This document shows positions 36,289-45,733 of a DNA stretch of 64,000 bases, piece by piece. A program made the translations under genes and the position numbers. This DNA is from Azospirillum griseum (GTDB taxonomy: Bacteria; Pseudomonadota; Alphaproteobacteria; Azospirillales; Azospirillaceae): positions 1 to 64,000 of the forward strand of contig NZ_RXMA01000021.1 of assembly GCF_003966125.1 (NCBI RefSeq), read 5' to 3'. The notes beneath the pieces were generated by a model, which ran no database searches, was not told where the DNA came from, and saw nothing but the letters and a program-made list of their open reading frames with translations. How positions within the stretch are numbered: the stretch's first letter is position 1; the number at the start of each line of letters is the position of its first letter.

Positions 36289-37347
36289 TCACCCCTCCGC
36301 CGTCAACCGCAACTCCATCCGGTGCACATACCGCTGCCCTGGATCCAACCGGGCGGTTGGGAAAGCGCCGATGTTCGGGCTGTTGGGGAAGCGCTGGGTT
36401 TCCAGCGCAATCCCGGCGAAGGGGCAATAGGCTTGGCCGCCCTTGCCGATGATCGCCGCGCTGAGATAGCCGCCGGTGTAGACCTGCAAGCCCGGCTGGT
36501 CGCTCCACAATTCCAGGCGGCGGCCCGAGGGCGGGTGTTCCAACCGCGCCACGGGGCGCACAGCGCCGGTGCCGCCATCCACACACCAATTGTGATCGAA
36601 ACCGACCGTTCCGCCCAGCGCGGTAAGCGCGTCGCCCAACAGCGGCCCGTTGCGCAGGTCGAACGGGGTCTGGTCCACCGGCAACCGTTCGCCGGTGGGG
36701 ATCAGGCCGCTGTCCACCGGGGTGATCGCGCCGCCCAGCACGGTCAAACGATGGTCGCGCGCGTCGCCCGCCGCGTGACCGGCGAGGTTCCAATAGCTGT
36801 GATGGACCAGATTGACCATGGTCGGCGCGTCGGTCGTCGCCGTCATGGTGATGGCGAGCGTCCCGTCCGCCGTCAGGCGGTAACGGGTTTGGGCCAGCAG
36901 TTCCCCCGGATAGCCCTGGTCGCCGTCGGGCGAGCGGAAGGTGAAGGTGACGGCGTTCTCCGCCTCCTCCAACGCCATCGCCCACAGCCGCCGGTCAAAG
37001 CCATCGGCCCCGCCATGGAGATGGTTGGGCGGTTCGTTGACGCTCAGGCCATGGCGCACGCCGTCGAGGGTGAAGGCGGCCCCGCCGATGCGGTTGCCGT
37101 ACCGCCCGCAGGTCGCGCCGAAATAGGCGGTGCTGTCCAGGTAGTCCGCCAGCCGGTCAAAGCCCAGCACCACATCGGCCAGCGCCCCGGCGCGGTCGGG
37201 GGCGGTCAGCCGGACCAGACGCGCGCCGTGCGCGATCAGGGTGGCCGACAGCCCGGCCGGGCTGGTCAGGGTCACAGCCTCCACCGGGGTGCCGTCGGCG
37301 GTGTGGTCGAAGACGAAACGGTCGATGGTCACAGGCTGGATGCTCAC
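36289..37347 (-). CDS. galM: Aldose 1-epimerase (galactose mutarotase)
   Basis: 352 residues. Family marks: TSPAGLSATLIAHGARLVRL, YFGATCGRYGNRIGGAAFTLDG, NHLHGG with the conserved substrate histidine, VNLVHHSYWNLAGHA with the catalytic His, and the C-terminal ETQRFPNSPN with the catalytic Glu. It equilibrates alpha and beta anomers of hexoses. A GTG start at 37347, five bases after the yjfF stop with GGAGG upstream, is preferred over an in-frame ATG inside yjfF. As last gene of the sugar transporter operon it probably acts on the imported sugar. The gap to array 2 (36085-36288) shows a small hairpin and no gene. Confidence 0.93.
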   Translation of the reverse strand: MSIQPVTIDRFVFDHTADGTPVEAVTLTSPAGLSATLIAHGARLVRLTAPDRAGALADVVLGFDRLADYLDSTAYFGATCGRYGNRIGGAAFTLDGVRHGLSVNEPPNHLHGGADGFDRRLWAMALEEAENAVTFTFRSPDGDQGYPGELLAQTRYRLTADGTLAITMTATTDAPTMVNLVHHSYWNLAGHAAGDARDHRLTVLGGAITPVDSGLIPTGERLPVDQTPFDLRNGPLLGDALTALGGTVGFDHNWCVDGGTGAVRPVARLEHPPSGRRLELWSDQPGLQVYTGGYLSAAIIGKGGQAYCPFAGIALETQRFPNSPNIGAFPTARLDPGQRYVHRMELRLTAEG

Positions 37348-37351
37348 AGGC

Positions 37352-38329
37352 TCAGGCCTCCGCCGGTTCGCCGCCACGGTCGGACCAGACCGCCAGCAAA
37401 CCCTTTTGCAACAGGATGAAGACGAACAGCAGAACGCCGATGGCGATCTTGGTCCACCAACTGCTCATGGTTCCATCGAAGGTGATGTAGGTCTGGATCA
37501 GCCCCTGGATCAACACCCCGCCGAAGGTCCCCAGCACCAGGCCATAACCGCCGGTCAATTGCGTGCCGCCAATGACCACGGCGGTGATGGTGTCCAGCTC
37601 CACCCCCGTCGCCGCCAGCGAATAGCCCGCTCCGGTGTAGAGCGAAAAGACGATCCCGGCCAGCCCGGCCAGCAGGCCCGACAGGGCATAGACCGCCACC
37701 GTCGTCCGCGCCACCGGCACGCCCATCAGCTCCGCCGAATGGCGGTTGCCGCCCAGCGCGTAGATGTTGGCCCCGAACCGCGTCCAATGGGCCAGCAGCA
37801 TCGACAGCGCGAACACCCCCAGCATCAGCATGGCGGGCAGGCTCAAGCGGCCCCCGGCGGCGAAACGCCACGCCACATCGTTGAGATCGCTGTAGAGCGG
37901 GTGGTTGATCGGGATGGAATCGGTGGTCAGGACAAAGCTGACGCCGCGCGCGATGAACATCCCGGCCAGCGTGACGATGAAGGGCGGCATCTGGAACCAG
38001 TGGATCACCGCCCCCATCGCCGCGCCAAAGCCGGTGCCGACCGCCAGCGCAACGGCAAAGGCGACCGCCGGGTGCAGGCCGACCTGCTCGATCAGCACGG
38101 CGAGCAGCACGGTGGTGAAGCCGATCACCGCGCCGACCGACAGATCGATCCCACCCGACAGGATGACAAAGGTCATGCCCGCCGCCGCGATGCCGACAAA
38201 GGCGTTGTCGGTCAACAGATTGCCCACCACCCGCCAGGACGCGAAGTTTGGGAACTGCGCCGCGCACAGAAGAAAGCCGACGACCAGCACCATCATGGTG
38301 ACGATCAACGGCAGGAAACGCTGGATCAT
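37352..38329 (-). CDS. yjfF: Sugar ABC transporter permease, YjfF-like
   Basis: 325 residues with about eight to ten membrane spans. MIQRFLPLIVTMMVLVVGFLL, GMTFVILSGGIDLSVGAVIGFTTVLLAVLI with the conserved GGIDLSVG, IYALGGNRHSAELMG with the ATPase-contact loop, and VIGGTQLTGGYG place it in the RbsC/AraH permease group, closest to the YjfF subunit of the galactofuranose system. It pairs with YtfT to make a heterodimeric channel. The start overlaps the ytfT stop (ATGA). Confidence 0.88.
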   Translation of the reverse strand: MIQRFLPLIVTMMVLVVGFLLCAAQFPNFASWRVVGNLLTDNAFVGIAAAGMTFVILSGGIDLSVGAVIGFTTVLLAVLIEQVGLHPAVAFAVALAVGTGFGAAMGAVIHWFQMPPFIVTLAGMFIARGVSFVLTTDSIPINHPLYSDLNDVAWRFAAGGRLSLPAMLMLGVFALSMLLAHWTRFGANIYALGGNRHSAELMGVPVARTTVAVYALSGLLAGLAGIVFSLYTGAGYSLAATGVELDTITAVVIGGTQLTGGYGLVLGTFGGVLIQGLIQTYITFDGTMSSWWTKIAIGVLLFVFILLQKGLLAVWSDRGGEPAEA

Positions 38330-39387
38330 GGGGCGGATCCTTCCTTGTGGGCTTTGCCGGGGGCCTTGCCGGTCACTTTGGCCGCGATGGGCCGCGCGTT
38401 CGCCGGGCTGCGCGGGCGGGGCAGCAGCAGGGACAGGGCGGGCGATTGCGCCAGCAGCACCACCATCAGCACCGCCGCCTTGACGATCAGGTTGAATTCC
38501 GGCTTGAAACCGCTCAGCAGGATGCCGGTGTTCATCGCCTGGATGATGGCCGCGCCGACGATGGACATCAGCAGGCCAAACCGCCCTCCCAACAGGGAGG
38601 TGCCGCCGACCACCACCGCCAGGATGGCGTCCAGCTCCAGCCACAGACCGGCGTTGTTGGCGTCGGCCCCGCGAATGTCGGCGGTGACGATCAGCCCGGC
38701 GACGGCGGCGCACAGCCCGCACCAGACATAGACCGCGATCAGGATCACCGGCGTGTTCACCCCGGCGTAGGCGCTGGACAGCCGGTTGACGCCGACGGAT
38801 TCGATCATCAGCCCCAGCGCCGTGGCGCGCACCAGCAGCGCCGTCACCGCCAGCGTCGCGGCGGTCAGCACCACCGGCGTCGGCACGGTCAGCACCGCCC
38901 CGCTGCCGATGGCGGCCAGACCGGGGCTGACAAAGGTGACGATCTGCCCCTCGGTGATGAGCTGGGCGATGCCGCGCCCGGCCACCATCAGGATCAAGGT
39001 GGCGATGATCGGCTGGATGCGCAGCACGGCGACCAGCACGCCGTTCCACAGCCCGCACAGCAGCCCGGCCCCAAGGGCCGCCAGCAGCACCAGCGGCAGG
39101 CTCCACCCGGCTTGCGTCATCGTCGCGGCGATCGCCCCGGAAATCGCCATCACGGCCCCGACCGACAGATCGACGCCGCGCGTGGCGATGACCATGGTCA
39201 TGCCGATGGCGAGCAGCGCCACCGGCGCGCCCCGGTTCATCACGTCGATCAGGCTGCCGAACAGGCGGCCATCCTGCACGCGGATGGAAAAGAAATCGGG
39301 AAACAGCAGCCAATTCGCCAACAGCACGGCGATCAACGCGCCGCATTGCGGCAGGTTGCGGCGCAGGGCGGAGGAGGACAGGGTCAC
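38326..39387 (-). CDS. ytfT: Sugar ABC transporter permease, YtfT-like
   Basis: 353 residues from a GTG that overlaps the ytfR stop (GTGA). RRNLPQCGALIAVLLANWLLF, LLAIGMTMVIATRGVDLSVGAVMAISGAIAATM, AYAGVNTPVILIAVYVWCG and VVVGGTSLLGGRFGLLMSIVGA are typical of this permease type, with RGVDLSVG in the same place as GGIDLSVG in the partner. The last 35 residues are a basic, proline-rich cytoplasmic tail. A longer open frame upstream lies inside the ATPase gene and is not used. Confidence 0.88.
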   Translation of the reverse strand: MTLSSSALRRNLPQCGALIAVLLANWLLFPDFFSIRVQDGRLFGSLIDVMNRGAPVALLAIGMTMVIATRGVDLSVGAVMAISGAIAATMTQAGWSLPLVLLAALGAGLLCGLWNGVLVAVLRIQPIIATLILMVAGRGIAQLITEGQIVTFVSPGLAAIGSGAVLTVPTPVVLTAATLAVTALLVRATALGLMIESVGVNRLSSAYAGVNTPVILIAVYVWCGLCAAVAGLIVTADIRGADANNAGLWLELDAILAVVVGGTSLLGGRFGLLMSIVGAAIIQAMNTGILLSGFKPEFNLIVKAAVLMVVLLAQSPALSLLLPRPRSPANARPIAAKVTGKAPGKAHKEGSAP

Positions 39388-40925
39388 GGTCGGGCCTCCG
39401 CAACGGGTGGGGACGATTCGGACGCGATGGCGGCGACGATGCGCTCGACGCAGACATCCTCCCCGCTCAGCGCCGCGACGTGGTGGCGGTCGCGCAGAAC
39501 GACGACGCGGCGGCTGTAGGCGACGATCTCCTCCAACTCCGAGGACACCACCAGCAGCGCCATGCCGTCGGCGCACAGCCGTTCGATCAGACGGATGATT
39601 TCGGCGTGCGCACCAACGTCGATGCCGCGCGTCGGTTCATCCAGGATGAGGAAGCGTGGTTCGGTCGCCAGCCAGCGCGCCAGCAGCGCCTTTTGCTGGT
39701 TGCCGCCGGACAGCAGTTGGATCGGCCGTTCGGCGTCGGGCGTGCGGATGTCGAGCAGGCGGATGAAGCGGTCGGCGATCTCCTCCTGGCGGCGGCGCGG
39801 GATGGGGTTGAGCCAGCCTTGCCGGGCCTGGAGCGCCAGGATGATGTTCTCGCGCACCGACAATTCACCGACGATGCCCTCCTTCTTGCGGTCCTCCGGG
39901 CAATAACCGAAGCCGAGCCGGATCGCTTCGCGCGGGCCGCGCAGCGCCACCGGCGCGCCATCGACGGTGATGGTTCCGCTGTCCGCCCGGTCCACGCCAA
40001 AGGCCAGACGCGCGGTTTCCGTGCGCCCCGAACCGAGCAGCCCGGCCAACCCCACCACCTCGCCGGGGCGGATGTCCAGATCGAAGGGGGCGACGCTGCG
40101 CGCCTTGCCCACCCCCTGGAACCGCAGCAGCGGCGGGGCGCTGTCGTCAAACTGCGTCGGTTGGGCCAGCCGGTGAGCGGCGGCCTCCAACTCCCGGCCC
40201 AGCATCATGGCGACCAGATCCAGGCGCGGCAGTTCGGCGGTGCGCCGTTCCCCGACAAGACGCCCGTTGCGCAGCACGGTGATGCGGTCGCACACCGCGT
40301 AGACCTGATCGAGGAAATGAGTGACGAAGACGATGCCGATGCCGCGCGCCTTCAGCCCGCGCATCACATCGAACAGCACCGCCACCTCCTGCGCGTCCAG
40401 GCTGGCCGTCGGTTCGTCCAGGATCAGCACCTTGGCCGACATGTCCACCGCCCGCGCGATGGCGACGATCTGCTGGGTGGCGACGGAAAAGCGTTGCAAC
40501 GGGGCGGCCACGTCGATGGACAGGCCGTAGCCGTCCAGAATGGCGCGCGCGCGCCGCCGCATCGCCGCCCGGTCCACCAGCCCGAAGCGCATCGGCTGCC
40601 GCCCCAGGAACAGGTTTTCCGCCACCGACAGATTGGGCAGCAGATTGACCTCCTGATACACCGTGCCGATGTTCAGGCGCTGGGCGTCCTCCACACTGCG
40701 CGGCGCGATCTCCGCGCCGTTCAGCGCGATGGTCCCGCCGTCGCGCTGGTAGACGCCGGTCAGCGTTTTGATGAGGGTGGATTTGCCCGCCCCGTTTTCC
40801 CCCAACAGGGCATGGATTTCGCCGTGGCGCAGGGTGAAATCGACGCCGTCGAGCGCCTGGACCCCAAGAAACGCCTTGGACAGCCCCCGGATCGCCAACA
40901 GCGGCGGGGCGTGGGGATTCGTCAT
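39384..40925 (-). CDS. ytfR: Sugar ABC transporter ATPase (two-domain), YtfR-like
   Basis: 513 residues with two ABC domains. Domain 1 has Walker A LLGENGAGKST, a diverged signature (RFSVATQQIVAIARAV) and Walker B KVLILDEPTASLD. Domain 2 has a degenerate Walker A (LAGLLGSGRTETA), signature LLSGGNQQKALLARWLA and FLILDEPTRGIDVGA. One intact and one degenerate site is normal for RbsA/MglA-type ATPases. It powers import with YtfT-YjfF. A strong stem-loop lies between it and the upstream binding-protein gene. Confidence 0.93.
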   Translation of the reverse strand: MTNPHAPPLLAIRGLSKAFLGVQALDGVDFTLRHGEIHALLGENGAGKSTLIKTLTGVYQRDGGTIALNGAEIAPRSVEDAQRLNIGTVYQEVNLLPNLSVAENLFLGRQPMRFGLVDRAAMRRRARAILDGYGLSIDVAAPLQRFSVATQQIVAIARAVDMSAKVLILDEPTASLDAQEVAVLFDVMRGLKARGIGIVFVTHFLDQVYAVCDRITVLRNGRLVGERRTAELPRLDLVAMMLGRELEAAAHRLAQPTQFDDSAPPLLRFQGVGKARSVAPFDLDIRPGEVVGLAGLLGSGRTETARLAFGVDRADSGTITVDGAPVALRGPREAIRLGFGYCPEDRKKEGIVGELSVRENIILALQARQGWLNPIPRRRQEEIADRFIRLLDIRTPDAERPIQLLSGGNQQKALLARWLATEPRFLILDEPTRGIDVGAHAEIIRLIERLCADGMALLVVSSELEEIVAYSRRVVVLRDRHHVAALSGEDVCVERIVAAIASESSPPVAEARP

Positions 40926-41024
40926 GAGAAACCTCGCCGGACGGACCAGATACGCGATGCCGCGCGCGCCATCGCCGACGCGGCCAGAACAAGCCTGTGG
41001 TGACGGGGATCCCGTGATGGAACA

Positions 41025-41061
41025 GGGGTTGCGGTGCCCGCGTCACCGGCACCGCAACCCC
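41025..41061 (-). terminator. Intercistronic stem-loop after ytfQ
   Basis: A perfect 14-bp inverted repeat (GGGGTTGCGGTGCC and its complement) with a 9-base loop lies between the binding-protein gene and the ATPase gene. No U-run follows. In binding-protein transporters such structures usually stabilise the upstream message and reduce read-through, giving excess periplasmic protein. Partial terminator or processing site are both plausible. Confidence 0.65.
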
Positions 41062-41108
41062 CGTGTCCGTCCGGCGCGTCCCCCAACAGCGCCGTCACTC
41101 ACATCCGA

Positions 41109-42083
41109 TCAATAGGCGTCCTTGCGGCGCTCGTACTCGGCCTTGGCGGTGTCCGGGGTGAAGAGGGCGGATTCCGTCTGGATCCACTTCGGCGGCACCT
41201 TGCCGGACTTCTTCATCTCGATCAGCGCGTCATAGGCCGGACCCGCCATGTTCGGGGTCAGTTCGACGGTGGCGTTCGCCTCGCCCTCGGCCATCGCCTT
41301 GAAAATGTCCGGCACGGCGTCGATGGAGACGACCAGGATGTCGGTGCCGGGCTTCAGACCGGCTTCCTTGATCGCCTGGATGGCCCCGACGGCCATGTCG
41401 TCGTTGTGGGCGTAGACGGCGCAAATGCCCTTGCCGCCATTTTCGGCCTTGATGAAGCTTTCCATCACCTCCTTGCCCTTGGCGCGGGTGAAGTCGCCGG
41501 ACTGGGTGCGGATGATCTTCATGCCGGGGTTCTTGGCGACGACCTCGTCAAAGCCCTTCTTGCGGTTGATGGCGGGGGAGGACCCGACGGTTCCCTGCAA
41601 TTCGACCACCGGGCATTTGCCGCCGGTCTTCTTGGCCAGCCATTCGCCCGCCACCCGGCCTTCGTGCACGGTGTCGGAGGTGACGGCGGTCAGATACAGG
41701 CTGTTGTCCTTGGTTTCGATCTGGCGGTCGAGCAGGATGACCGGGATCTTGGCCTCCTTGGCTTCCTTCAACACCGCGTCCCAACCGGTGGCGACCACCG
41801 GGGCGATGAAGATGGCGTCCACGCCCTGCGCCACAAAGGAGCGCACGGCCTTGATCTGGTTTTCCTGCTTCTGCTGGGCATCGGAGATCTTCAGCTCGAT
41901 CCCGCGCTTCTCGGCTTCGGCCTTGGCGGTCTTGGTTTCCGCCGCGCGCCAACCGGATTCCGAACCGATCTGCGAGAAGCCGACCACCAGCTTGCCACCG
42001 GCGGCCTGGGCCGGGGAGAAACCGGCGCACAGCGCGACAACCGCCGTGGCGGCAAAGGCGGACGTCAGCCAGGTCATGGACAT
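41109..42083 (-). CDS. ytfQ: Sugar-binding periplasmic protein, YtfQ-like (galactofuranose type)
   Basis: 324 residues with a signal peptide (MSMTWLTSAFAATAVVALCA, cleavage near AQAA). The mature part GKLVVGFSQIGSESGWRAAETKTAKAEAEKRGIELKISDAQQKQENQIKAVRSF closely follows YtfQ; WRAA and the two sugar-ring-stacking positions of type I periplasmic binding proteins are kept, as is AIFIAPVVATGWDAVLKEA. It captures the sugar (galactofuranose in the E. coli system; arabinose-like sugars are an alternative) and delivers it to YtfT-YjfF. AGGAACG precedes the start. It is the first gene of a five-gene operon ending in galM. Confidence 0.9.
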   Translation of the reverse strand: MSMTWLTSAFAATAVVALCAGFSPAQAAGGKLVVGFSQIGSESGWRAAETKTAKAEAEKRGIELKISDAQQKQENQIKAVRSFVAQGVDAIFIAPVVATGWDAVLKEAKEAKIPVILLDRQIETKDNSLYLTAVTSDTVHEGRVAGEWLAKKTGGKCPVVELQGTVGSSPAINRKKGFDEVVAKNPGMKIIRTQSGDFTRAKGKEVMESFIKAENGGKGICAVYAHNDDMAVGAIQAIKEAGLKPGTDILVVSIDAVPDIFKAMAEGEANATVELTPNMAGPAYDALIEMKKSGKVPPKWIQTESALFTPDTAKAEYERRKDAY

Positions 42084-42344
42084 CGTTCCTCACTCCCTAA
42101 AATTTTTATGGGTCGTTTTCGCAAGGGGGCGCAGTGCGGGACGGCGCAACGCGCCCCGATTGGGTTTGACGATGGGTCGCAGAGTCAGGGTCGGTCCGGC
42201 CGTCCCTGGACATCTTCGGTCGGTGGATCGTTTCAATGATTGTTTGATGAACGCACTTTAAGCAACGATGCCATAACTGTCCAATGCGATTTATAATAAT
42301 ATTGATATTCAAATGATTATCTATGCCATTCGGCAGGGGCCGAT
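42084..42344 (-). promoter_or_regulatory. AT-rich promoter region of the sugar-transport operon
   Basis: The 261 bases between the LysR gene and ytfQ include an AT-rich island at about 42230-42330 that stands out from the GC-rich surroundings. On the minus strand TTGGAC and TTAAAG are 17 bp apart, a plausible sigma-70 promoter, and a TATTATTATAAA run lies farther upstream. No clear LacI- or GntR-type operator is seen. Confidence 0.4.
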
Positions 42345-43235
42345 TCAGGGTTTCCACGCCCCCAACAGCGTGTCGTGAAAACGCGCGGCCATCGGTGACA
42401 GCACCGCGCCGTGGCGGCGGACGATGCCGATGGTGCGCGAGATGTTGGGGTGTTTCAGCGGCACGGTGCGGATGATCGGGTGGCCCTGCGCCGGAGTCGC
42501 CAGCTTGGGCAGCAAGGCCACGCCCAGACCGGCTTCGACCAACCCCAGCGACCCCGACAGATGCATGACCTCGTAAGACCAGGTCAGCTTCAGCCCATGT
42601 TCGGCCAGCGTGGTGTCGATCAGGGCGCGGTTGCCGCTGGTCCGGCCCACGGTGATGATCCGGTGCGCCGACAGCTCCGCCCACGACACCGACTCCCGCC
42701 CCGCCAGCGGGTGATCGTGGCGGCAGGCCAGCACGAAGGGATCCTCGGCCAACGGCTGGAAATCGATGTCGGGGTGTGACGCGCCGATGAAGTTGATGCC
42801 GAAATCCGCCTCGCCGCGCGCCACCGCCTCCAACCCCTCGTTGGCCCCCAGATCGAGGATGCGGAAACGGATGCGGGGAAAGGCGGCGCTGAATCCGCTG
42901 ATGGCGCGGGGCAGGAAATAGAACACCGTCGTCGGCACCGCCGCGATGGAGATCTGGCCGCCGCTGCGCGTGCCCAAATCGTGGATTCCCATCAGCGAGC
43001 TTTCAAAATCATCGAGCAGCCGCTGAACCTTCGGGATGAAATCGCGCCCGACCATGGTCAGCGCGACGTGGCGGGTGGAGCGTTCCAGAAGCGCCACCCC
43101 CAGCGTGTCTTCCAGTTTCTGGATGCGGCGGCTCAAGGCCGGTTGCGACAGGTTCAGCAGCTTGGCCGCCCGGTGGAAACTGCCCAATTCCGCCACCGCG
43201 ACGAAGGCTTTCAAATCGATCAGTTCGAAATTCAT
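42345..43235 (-). CDS. LysR-family transcriptional regulator
   Basis: 296 residues. The HTH MNFELIDLKAFVAVAELGSFHRAAKLLNLSQPALSRRIQKLEDTLGVALLERSTRHVALT is canonical, and the effector domain follows from about residue 90. It is divergent from the GalD/PrpF-like gene and TRAP transporter, so it most probably senses a di- or tricarboxylic aromatic-derived acid and controls that unit. It also precedes ytfQ on the same strand, but sugar control by a LysR protein is less likely. The start at 43235 gives the standard LysR N-terminus. Confidence 0.88.
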   Translation of the reverse strand: MNFELIDLKAFVAVAELGSFHRAAKLLNLSQPALSRRIQKLEDTLGVALLERSTRHVALTMVGRDFIPKVQRLLDDFESSLMGIHDLGTRSGGQISIAAVPTTVFYFLPRAISGFSAAFPRIRFRILDLGANEGLEAVARGEADFGINFIGASHPDIDFQPLAEDPFVLACRHDHPLAGRESVSWAELSAHRIITVGRTSGNRALIDTTLAEHGLKLTWSYEVMHLSGSLGLVEAGLGVALLPKLATPAQGHPIIRTVPLKHPNISRTIGIVRRHGAVLSPMAARFHDTLLGAWKP

Positions 43236-43292
43236 GGTGTGGGCCGCTCCGCCGTTGCCCCGGATCATGGGTCCGGCATTGATCCGGTTTTC

Positions 43293-43303
43293 GCAATAAT
43301 TGC
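43293..43303. promoter_or_regulatory. Palindrome in the lysR-galD divergent promoter
   Basis: GCAATAATTGC is a perfect palindrome about its central A, in the 167-bp region between the two divergent starts. It has the T-N11-A character of a LysR recognition site when flanking bases are included. Binding by the adjacent LysR protein is inferred. Confidence 0.4.
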
Positions 43304-43402
43304 TTCGATCTTTGCATTTCACAGAAATGCGGGCAAGGCCGATAGTCGGCCCATCGACCGTGGCCACGGCACCCCGTCATCGGATGGACTTCAGGCACTC
43401 CC

Positions 43403-44491
43403 ATGAACGAACAGATTCGCATCCCCTGCGTGATGATGCGGGGCGGAACCTCCCGTGGCCCCTTCTTCCTGGCTTCCGACCTTCCCGCCGATCCGGCGGC
43501 GCGCGACGCGCTGCTGTTGTCGGTGATGGGGGCGGGGCATGATCTGGAAATCGACGGCATCGGCGGCGGCAACCCGCTGACCAGCAAGGTGGCGATCATC
43601 GGCCCGCCCAGCGTGACCGGGGCCGATGTGGATTACCTGTTTGCGCAGGTGAAGGTGCGCGAACGGGTGGTCGATACCTCGCCCAACTGCGGCAACATGC
43701 TGGCGGCGGTCGGTCCCTTCGCCATCGAAGCCGGTTTGGTGGCCGCGAGTGACGGCGTCACCGTTCTGCGCATCCACAACGTCAACACCCGCAAACTGAT
43801 CGAGGCACGGGTGCAGACCCCCGGCGGCCACGTCACTTACGAGGGCGACGCCACCATCGACGGCGTGCCCGGCACGGCGGCCCCGATCCATTTGACCTTT
43901 CTCGACGCCGCCGGGGCCAACACCGGACGGCTGCTGCCCACCGGCCAACCGATGGAGACGATCAACGGTGTGGCCGTGTCCTGTTTGGACGCCGCCATTC
44001 CGGTGATGATGGTGCGCGCCGCCGATCTTGGCAAAACCGGTGCCGAACCGGCGGACAGCTACCGCCTCGACCGCGCCTTCATGAGCCGGTTGGAGGGGTT
44101 GCGGCTGGAGGCCGGGCGGCGGATGGGCTTTGCCAACACTGGCGATCTGGTGATCCCCAAGCCGGTTCTGCTGGCCCCGGCCACGCGCGGCGGCACCCTG
44201 TCGGTGCGCTATTTCATGCCACACGACTGCCACAAGGCGTTGGCGATCACCGGATCGGTGGCCATCGCCACCGCCTGCGCCACCCCCGGCACGCTGGCCG
44301 CGTCGATGATCGGCGCGCTGGGGTTGCCCGCCGACGTGACGCTGGAACACCCATCGGGCCGCCTCACCGTCCGCCTGGACGGGACGGCGACGCCGCAGGC
44401 GGCCGTCCAGCGCACCGCGCGGCGTTTGTTCGAGGGGGCCGTCTTCGCCCGCCCGGACGCCGCCCCCCACCGGTTCGCCCTGGCCAGTTGA
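43403..44491 (+). CDS. PrpF/GalD-family isomerase (probable 4-oxalomesaconate tautomerase)
   Basis: 362 residues, two diaminopimelate-epimerase-like halves. IPCVMMRGGTSRGPFFLASDLP, IDGIGGGNPLTSKVAI and DTSPNCGNMLAAVGPFAIEAG are PrpF/GalD hallmarks, with the active-site cysteine in PNCGN. PrpF proteins isomerise aconitate-like acids for AcnD, while GalD tautomerises 4-oxalomesaconate in gallate/protocatechuate 4,5-cleavage. The MRGGTSRGPFFL segment, and the absence of prpC or acnD nearby, favour the GalD role. It is divergent from a LysR gene and followed by a TRAP transporter, suggesting uptake and conversion of one organic acid. Confidence 0.82.
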   Translation: MNEQIRIPCVMMRGGTSRGPFFLASDLPADPAARDALLLSVMGAGHDLEIDGIGGGNPLTSKVAIIGPPSVTGADVDYLFAQVKVRERVVDTSPNCGNMLAAVGPFAIEAGLVAASDGVTVLRIHNVNTRKLIEARVQTPGGHVTYEGDATIDGVPGTAAPIHLTFLDAAGANTGRLLPTGQPMETINGVAVSCLDAAIPVMMVRAADLGKTGAEPADSYRLDRAFMSRLEGLRLEAGRRMGFANTGDLVIPKPVLLAPATRGGTLSVRYFMPHDCHKALAITGSVAIATACATPGTLAASMIGALGLPADVTLEHPSGRLTVRLDGTATPQAAVQRTARRLFEGAVFARPDAAPHRFALAS

Positions 44492-44607
44492 TCGCTTCCG
44501 GTCGATCGACACCGTTTGATCGCCCCACCCGAAGACCACCGAAAATCCCAATCAAAACCCGGCCGGAACAGCCATAGACTGGCACCGGCCCGTCGGAGGA
44601 AACCACC

Positions 44608-45615
44608 ATGACCCGCACCGTTGCCGCCCTGCTGCTGGCCTCCACCGCCTTGTTTGCGGCCCCCGCCCTGGCCGACAAGCCGATCATCATCAAATTCAGC
44701 CACGTCGTCGCCCCCGACACGCCCAAAGGCATCGCGGCGGCCCAGTTCAAAAAGCTGGCCGAGGAGCGCACCGGCGGCAAGGTGGTGGTGGAGCTGTACC
44801 CGAACAGCCAGCTGTACAAGGACAAGGAGGAGTTGGAGGCCCTGCAGTTGGGAGCGGTGCAGATGCTGGCCCCGACCGCCAGCAAGTTCGGCCCCATCGG
44901 GCTGAAGGACTATCAGGCCTTTGACCTGCCCTATCTGTTCCCCGACCGTGCCGCCGTGCACAAGGTGACGAACGGACCGCTGGGGGCCGGGCTGCTGCGC
45001 AGGCTGGAAGACCGTGGCATGGTCGGTTTGGCCTTTTGGGACAACGGCTTCCGCGCCATGAGCGCCAATTCGCCGCTGCGCCTGCCCACCGACGCGCGCG
45101 GTTTGAAGATCCGCATCAACTCGTCCAAGGTGAACGCCGAAACCATCAAGGCGTTGGGCGGCCTGCCGCAAACGCTGGCGCTGTCGGAGGTCTATCAGGC
45201 GCTCGACACCGGCGTGGTGGACGGCACCGACGGGCCGCTTTCCAACCTCTACACCCAAAAACAGCACGAGGTGCAAAAGCACGTCACCCTGACCGACCAC
45301 AGCTTCAGCGCCTACGTCGTCGTGGTGAACAAGACATTCTGGGACGGGTTGCCCACCAACATCCGCACCACGCTGGACGGCGCGATGAAGGAGGCCACCC
45401 GCCTGAACGACCAGCTGGCCGAAGAGGATGAGCGCAAGACCATCGACGCCATCCGCAATTCCGGCAAGACCGCCGTCCACACTCCGACGCCCGACGAGAA
45501 AAAGGCGTGGGTCAAGGCCCTGATGCCGGTGCAGACCAAGATGGCCCAACAGCTTGGCCTGACCGAACTGGTGGCGGCGGTCAACCGCGACCAGACCGCC
45601 GAGCGCGGCCAGTAA
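44608..45615 (+). CDS. dctP: TRAP transporter substrate-binding protein, DctP type
   Basis: 335 residues with a signal peptide (MTRTVAALLLASTALFAAPALA). KPIIIKFSHVVAPDTPKGIAAAQFKKLAEERTGGKVVVELYPNSQLYKDKEELEALQLG is the DctP opening, and the ligand-binding arginine region is GLKIRINSSKVNAETIKALGG. It binds carboxylates in the periplasm and passes them to DctQM. The start has GGAGG eight bases upstream. The 117-bp gap before dctQ shows no terminator. Confidence 0.94.
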   Translation: MTRTVAALLLASTALFAAPALADKPIIIKFSHVVAPDTPKGIAAAQFKKLAEERTGGKVVVELYPNSQLYKDKEELEALQLGAVQMLAPTASKFGPIGLKDYQAFDLPYLFPDRAAVHKVTNGPLGAGLLRRLEDRGMVGLAFWDNGFRAMSANSPLRLPTDARGLKIRINSSKVNAETIKALGGLPQTLALSEVYQALDTGVVDGTDGPLSNLYTQKQHEVQKHVTLTDHSFSAYVVVVNKTFWDGLPTNIRTTLDGAMKEATRLNDQLAEEDERKTIDAIRNSGKTAVHTPTPDEKKAWVKALMPVQTKMAQQLGLTELVAAVNRDQTAERGQ

Positions 45616-45733
45616 TCCGTCGGCCAGCAACCCGTCGACAAATCACCCCTCGGCGCGACCCGTTCGGCGCTGTGTTGGGGCGGGATCGGTGGCGTTTGCC
45701 CCGGTCCCCCCGCAGGGAAGGACACACCACACC

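Noticed and set aside
44492-44607. Sigma-54 promoter for dctP (TGGCAC near 44580)
   Set aside because: TGGCAC is present but no TTGC follows at the required five-base spacing.
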